Shown here in pieces: positions 62,986-64,000 of a stretch of DNA of 64,000 nt. The stretch's first letter is position 1; each line of letters starts with the position of its first letter. A program made the translations under genes and the position numbers. Below the pieces are notes generated by a model that was given only the letters and a program-made list of their open reading frames with translations, was not told the DNA's origin and did no database searches. The stretch comes from an uncultured bacterium (GTDB taxonomy: Bacteria > Bacteroidota > Bacteroidia > Bacteroidales > UBA932). The stretch covers positions 62,001 through 126,000 of the forward strand of contig CASGCS010000005.1 of assembly GCA_949300025.1 (NCBI GenBank). Direction: 5' to 3'.

Positions 62986-64000
62986 TTATAGTTCATACCA
63001 CCATCCACTGGGCAGCGCTATGAACTTATTATAAAATTCTTGTGTCCCGGGCAATACCTCCTTACTGCCAAAAACCGAATAATAGGTATTGGGAAGATGC
63101 ACTCCTGAAGCGTAGAATCCTTTCTCGCGGAAATTCAACATATCGCTTGTCTTGTTTTCTGAAAGAATGCCATAGACCCAGTAATTCGGCTCAATCTCAG
63201 CGCGGTTGCCCAATTTATCAAACTCCAGTTTTTCATTCCAATTCAAAGCATTTCGTTTCTGCTTTTCAAGGAGGCTGTCAATATCTTCCATCTGCGCACA
63301 GCCTATATAACTGTTGAGTTCACTCATAGTGCCTCCATAACCTGGCGTAGTTATATCACAATCAGGAGAAATCTCGCCATATTGGTCTCTGAAGACACTG
63401 CGGTCTATTCCAAAGTCACGTGCCAGCAATGCAGCATCATACATGCCTTTATCCTTGAACACTATTGCTCCTCCGTCTATCGTATTGGGCAAACGAACAG
63501 TCTGAAAGGAAAATACCGTAACATCAGTGCCAAGGTCGCCGGCTCTATGATTTTTGTACTTAGACCCAAAAGCCTCTACACAATCATCGATTACAGGTAT
63601 ACCAAATTCCTGCCCCAAAGCATTAATTTCATCTACGTAACCGATGTATCCGCAGAAATGATTGTGAAAAATAAGTTTTGTTTTTGGGGATATCTTACTA
63701 CGTACGCTATCTGGAGACAATGTGCCGGTTCTTGGATCTATATCTGCCCATATTACTTTCAACCCGAATGTTTTCAATGGCTGGTTGGACGCCAGGCAAC
63801 TCATCGGAGACGCAATCACCTCATCACCTGGTCTGAGTCCGAGAACTGTAAGCGCTATCTGGATAGAGATTGCATAGGTATTAGTCGTTAGCAGACAATT
63901 CACTCCTATATACGAACGCAGTGCTGATTCGAACTGTCTGCCCCATTTGCCATACGACAGCGCCCCTGAATGAAGAATATTTTCTAATTCAGGTAATTCT
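62986..64000 (-). CDS. DegT/DnrJ/EryC1/StrS-family aminotransferase homologue, partial
   Basis: The frame is open to the window edge, so the start is missing (338 residues visible). Motifs: LLTTNTYAISIQIALTVLG (PLP phosphate region), PGDEVIASPMSCLAS, and the PLP aspartate in VIDDCVEAFGSKYKN. At the position of the Schiff-base lysine the sequence reads FSFQTVRLPNTIDGGAIVF, with arginine where FSFxxxK is expected. Paired 12 bp before the LpxD-like gene it would make the amino sugar that gene acylates, if active. It may instead be a non-transaminating homologue. Confidence 0.8.
   Translation of the reverse strand, partial: ELPELENILHSGALSYGKWGRQFESALRSYIGVNCLLTTNTYAISIQIALTVLGLRPGDEVIASPMSCLASNQPLKTFGLKVIWADIDPRTGTLSPDSVRSKISPKTKLIFHNHFCGYIGYVDEINALGQEFGIPVIDDCVEAFGSKYKNHRAGDLGTDVTVFSFQTVRLPNTIDGGAIVFKDKGMYDAALLARDFGIDRSVFRDQYGEISPDCDITTPGYGGTMSELNSYIGCAQMEDIDSLLEKQKRNALNWNEKLEFDKLGNRAEIEPNYWVYGILSENKTSDMLNFREKGFYASGVHLPNTYYSVFGSKEVLPGTQEFYNKFIALPSGWWYEL

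Overview
The window is a chromosomal segment of a Bacteroidota bacterium, most likely of the order Bacteroidales. The evidence is protein-family style (an M16 lipoprotein peptidase, a DUF1573 protein, Rho with a long Ala/Pro/Glu-rich N-terminal insert, DPP IV, LptD and RsfS in the forms usual for this phylum), a repeated promoter signature (TTTG, about 19 nt, then TAnnTTTG), and few obvious Shine-Dalgarno sequences. The genus cannot be fixed from the sequence alone.

Positions 1-30,700 hold mostly core genes. In order: the start of secA (cut by the window edge), a 2x[4Fe-4S] ferredoxin, an M16 peptidase, then DUF1573 protein - meaB - putative metal exporter. These are followed by ridA-rho, lptD, and amidase - mlaD-like, then dnaA - pepD - rpe converging on birA. 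After a 650-bp gene-free stretch built of direct and inverted repeats come rsfS-ftsH-cdsA-psd. These converge on a leftward operon clpP - clpX - M20 peptidase - pyrF - 5'-nucleotidase. Trigger factor is a separate unit with its own promoter and terminator.

Positions 30,700-32,750 hold a tRNA-Leu(UAG) with its promoter and terminator, followed by the most unusual structure here. It is a ~1.55-kb tandem array of ~288-bp units. Each unit carries two hairpins built on the same 11-bp inverted half-site, and one unit has lost ~112 bp between two copies of that half-site.

Positions 32,750-44,670 return to chromosomal genes: DPP IV, prmA with a hemerythrin-LuxR regulator, and tpiA. Then comes a tightly packed rightward operon of FecCD-type permease - ATPase - queD - polA - ECF sigma - rsmG, ending at rpmH.

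Positions 44,670-46,420 are a scarred accessory junction: four 24-bp direct repeats like an IS21-type end, the C-terminal stump of a short-chain dehydrogenase, and an AbiEii-type nucleotidyltransferase with its small partner.

Positions 46,420-64,000 are one leftward surface-polysaccharide (O-antigen or capsule) cluster, conspicuously A+T-rich between about 47.7 and 62.1 kb. It contains an initiating sugar-phosphate transferase, wecB/wecC for UDP-ManNAcA, four glycosyltransferases, a Wzy-like polymerase and a Wzx flippase. It also has two DegT-type aminotransferase homologues, an LpxD-like N-acyltransferase, a TupA-like ATP-grasp protein, a CapA-like phosphatase, a polysaccharide deacetylase and two FemAB/GNAT-like proteins. 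The last gene runs off the window. The set suggests a polymer containing ManNAcA and N-acylated amino sugars, with further decorations that cannot be predicted from sequence.
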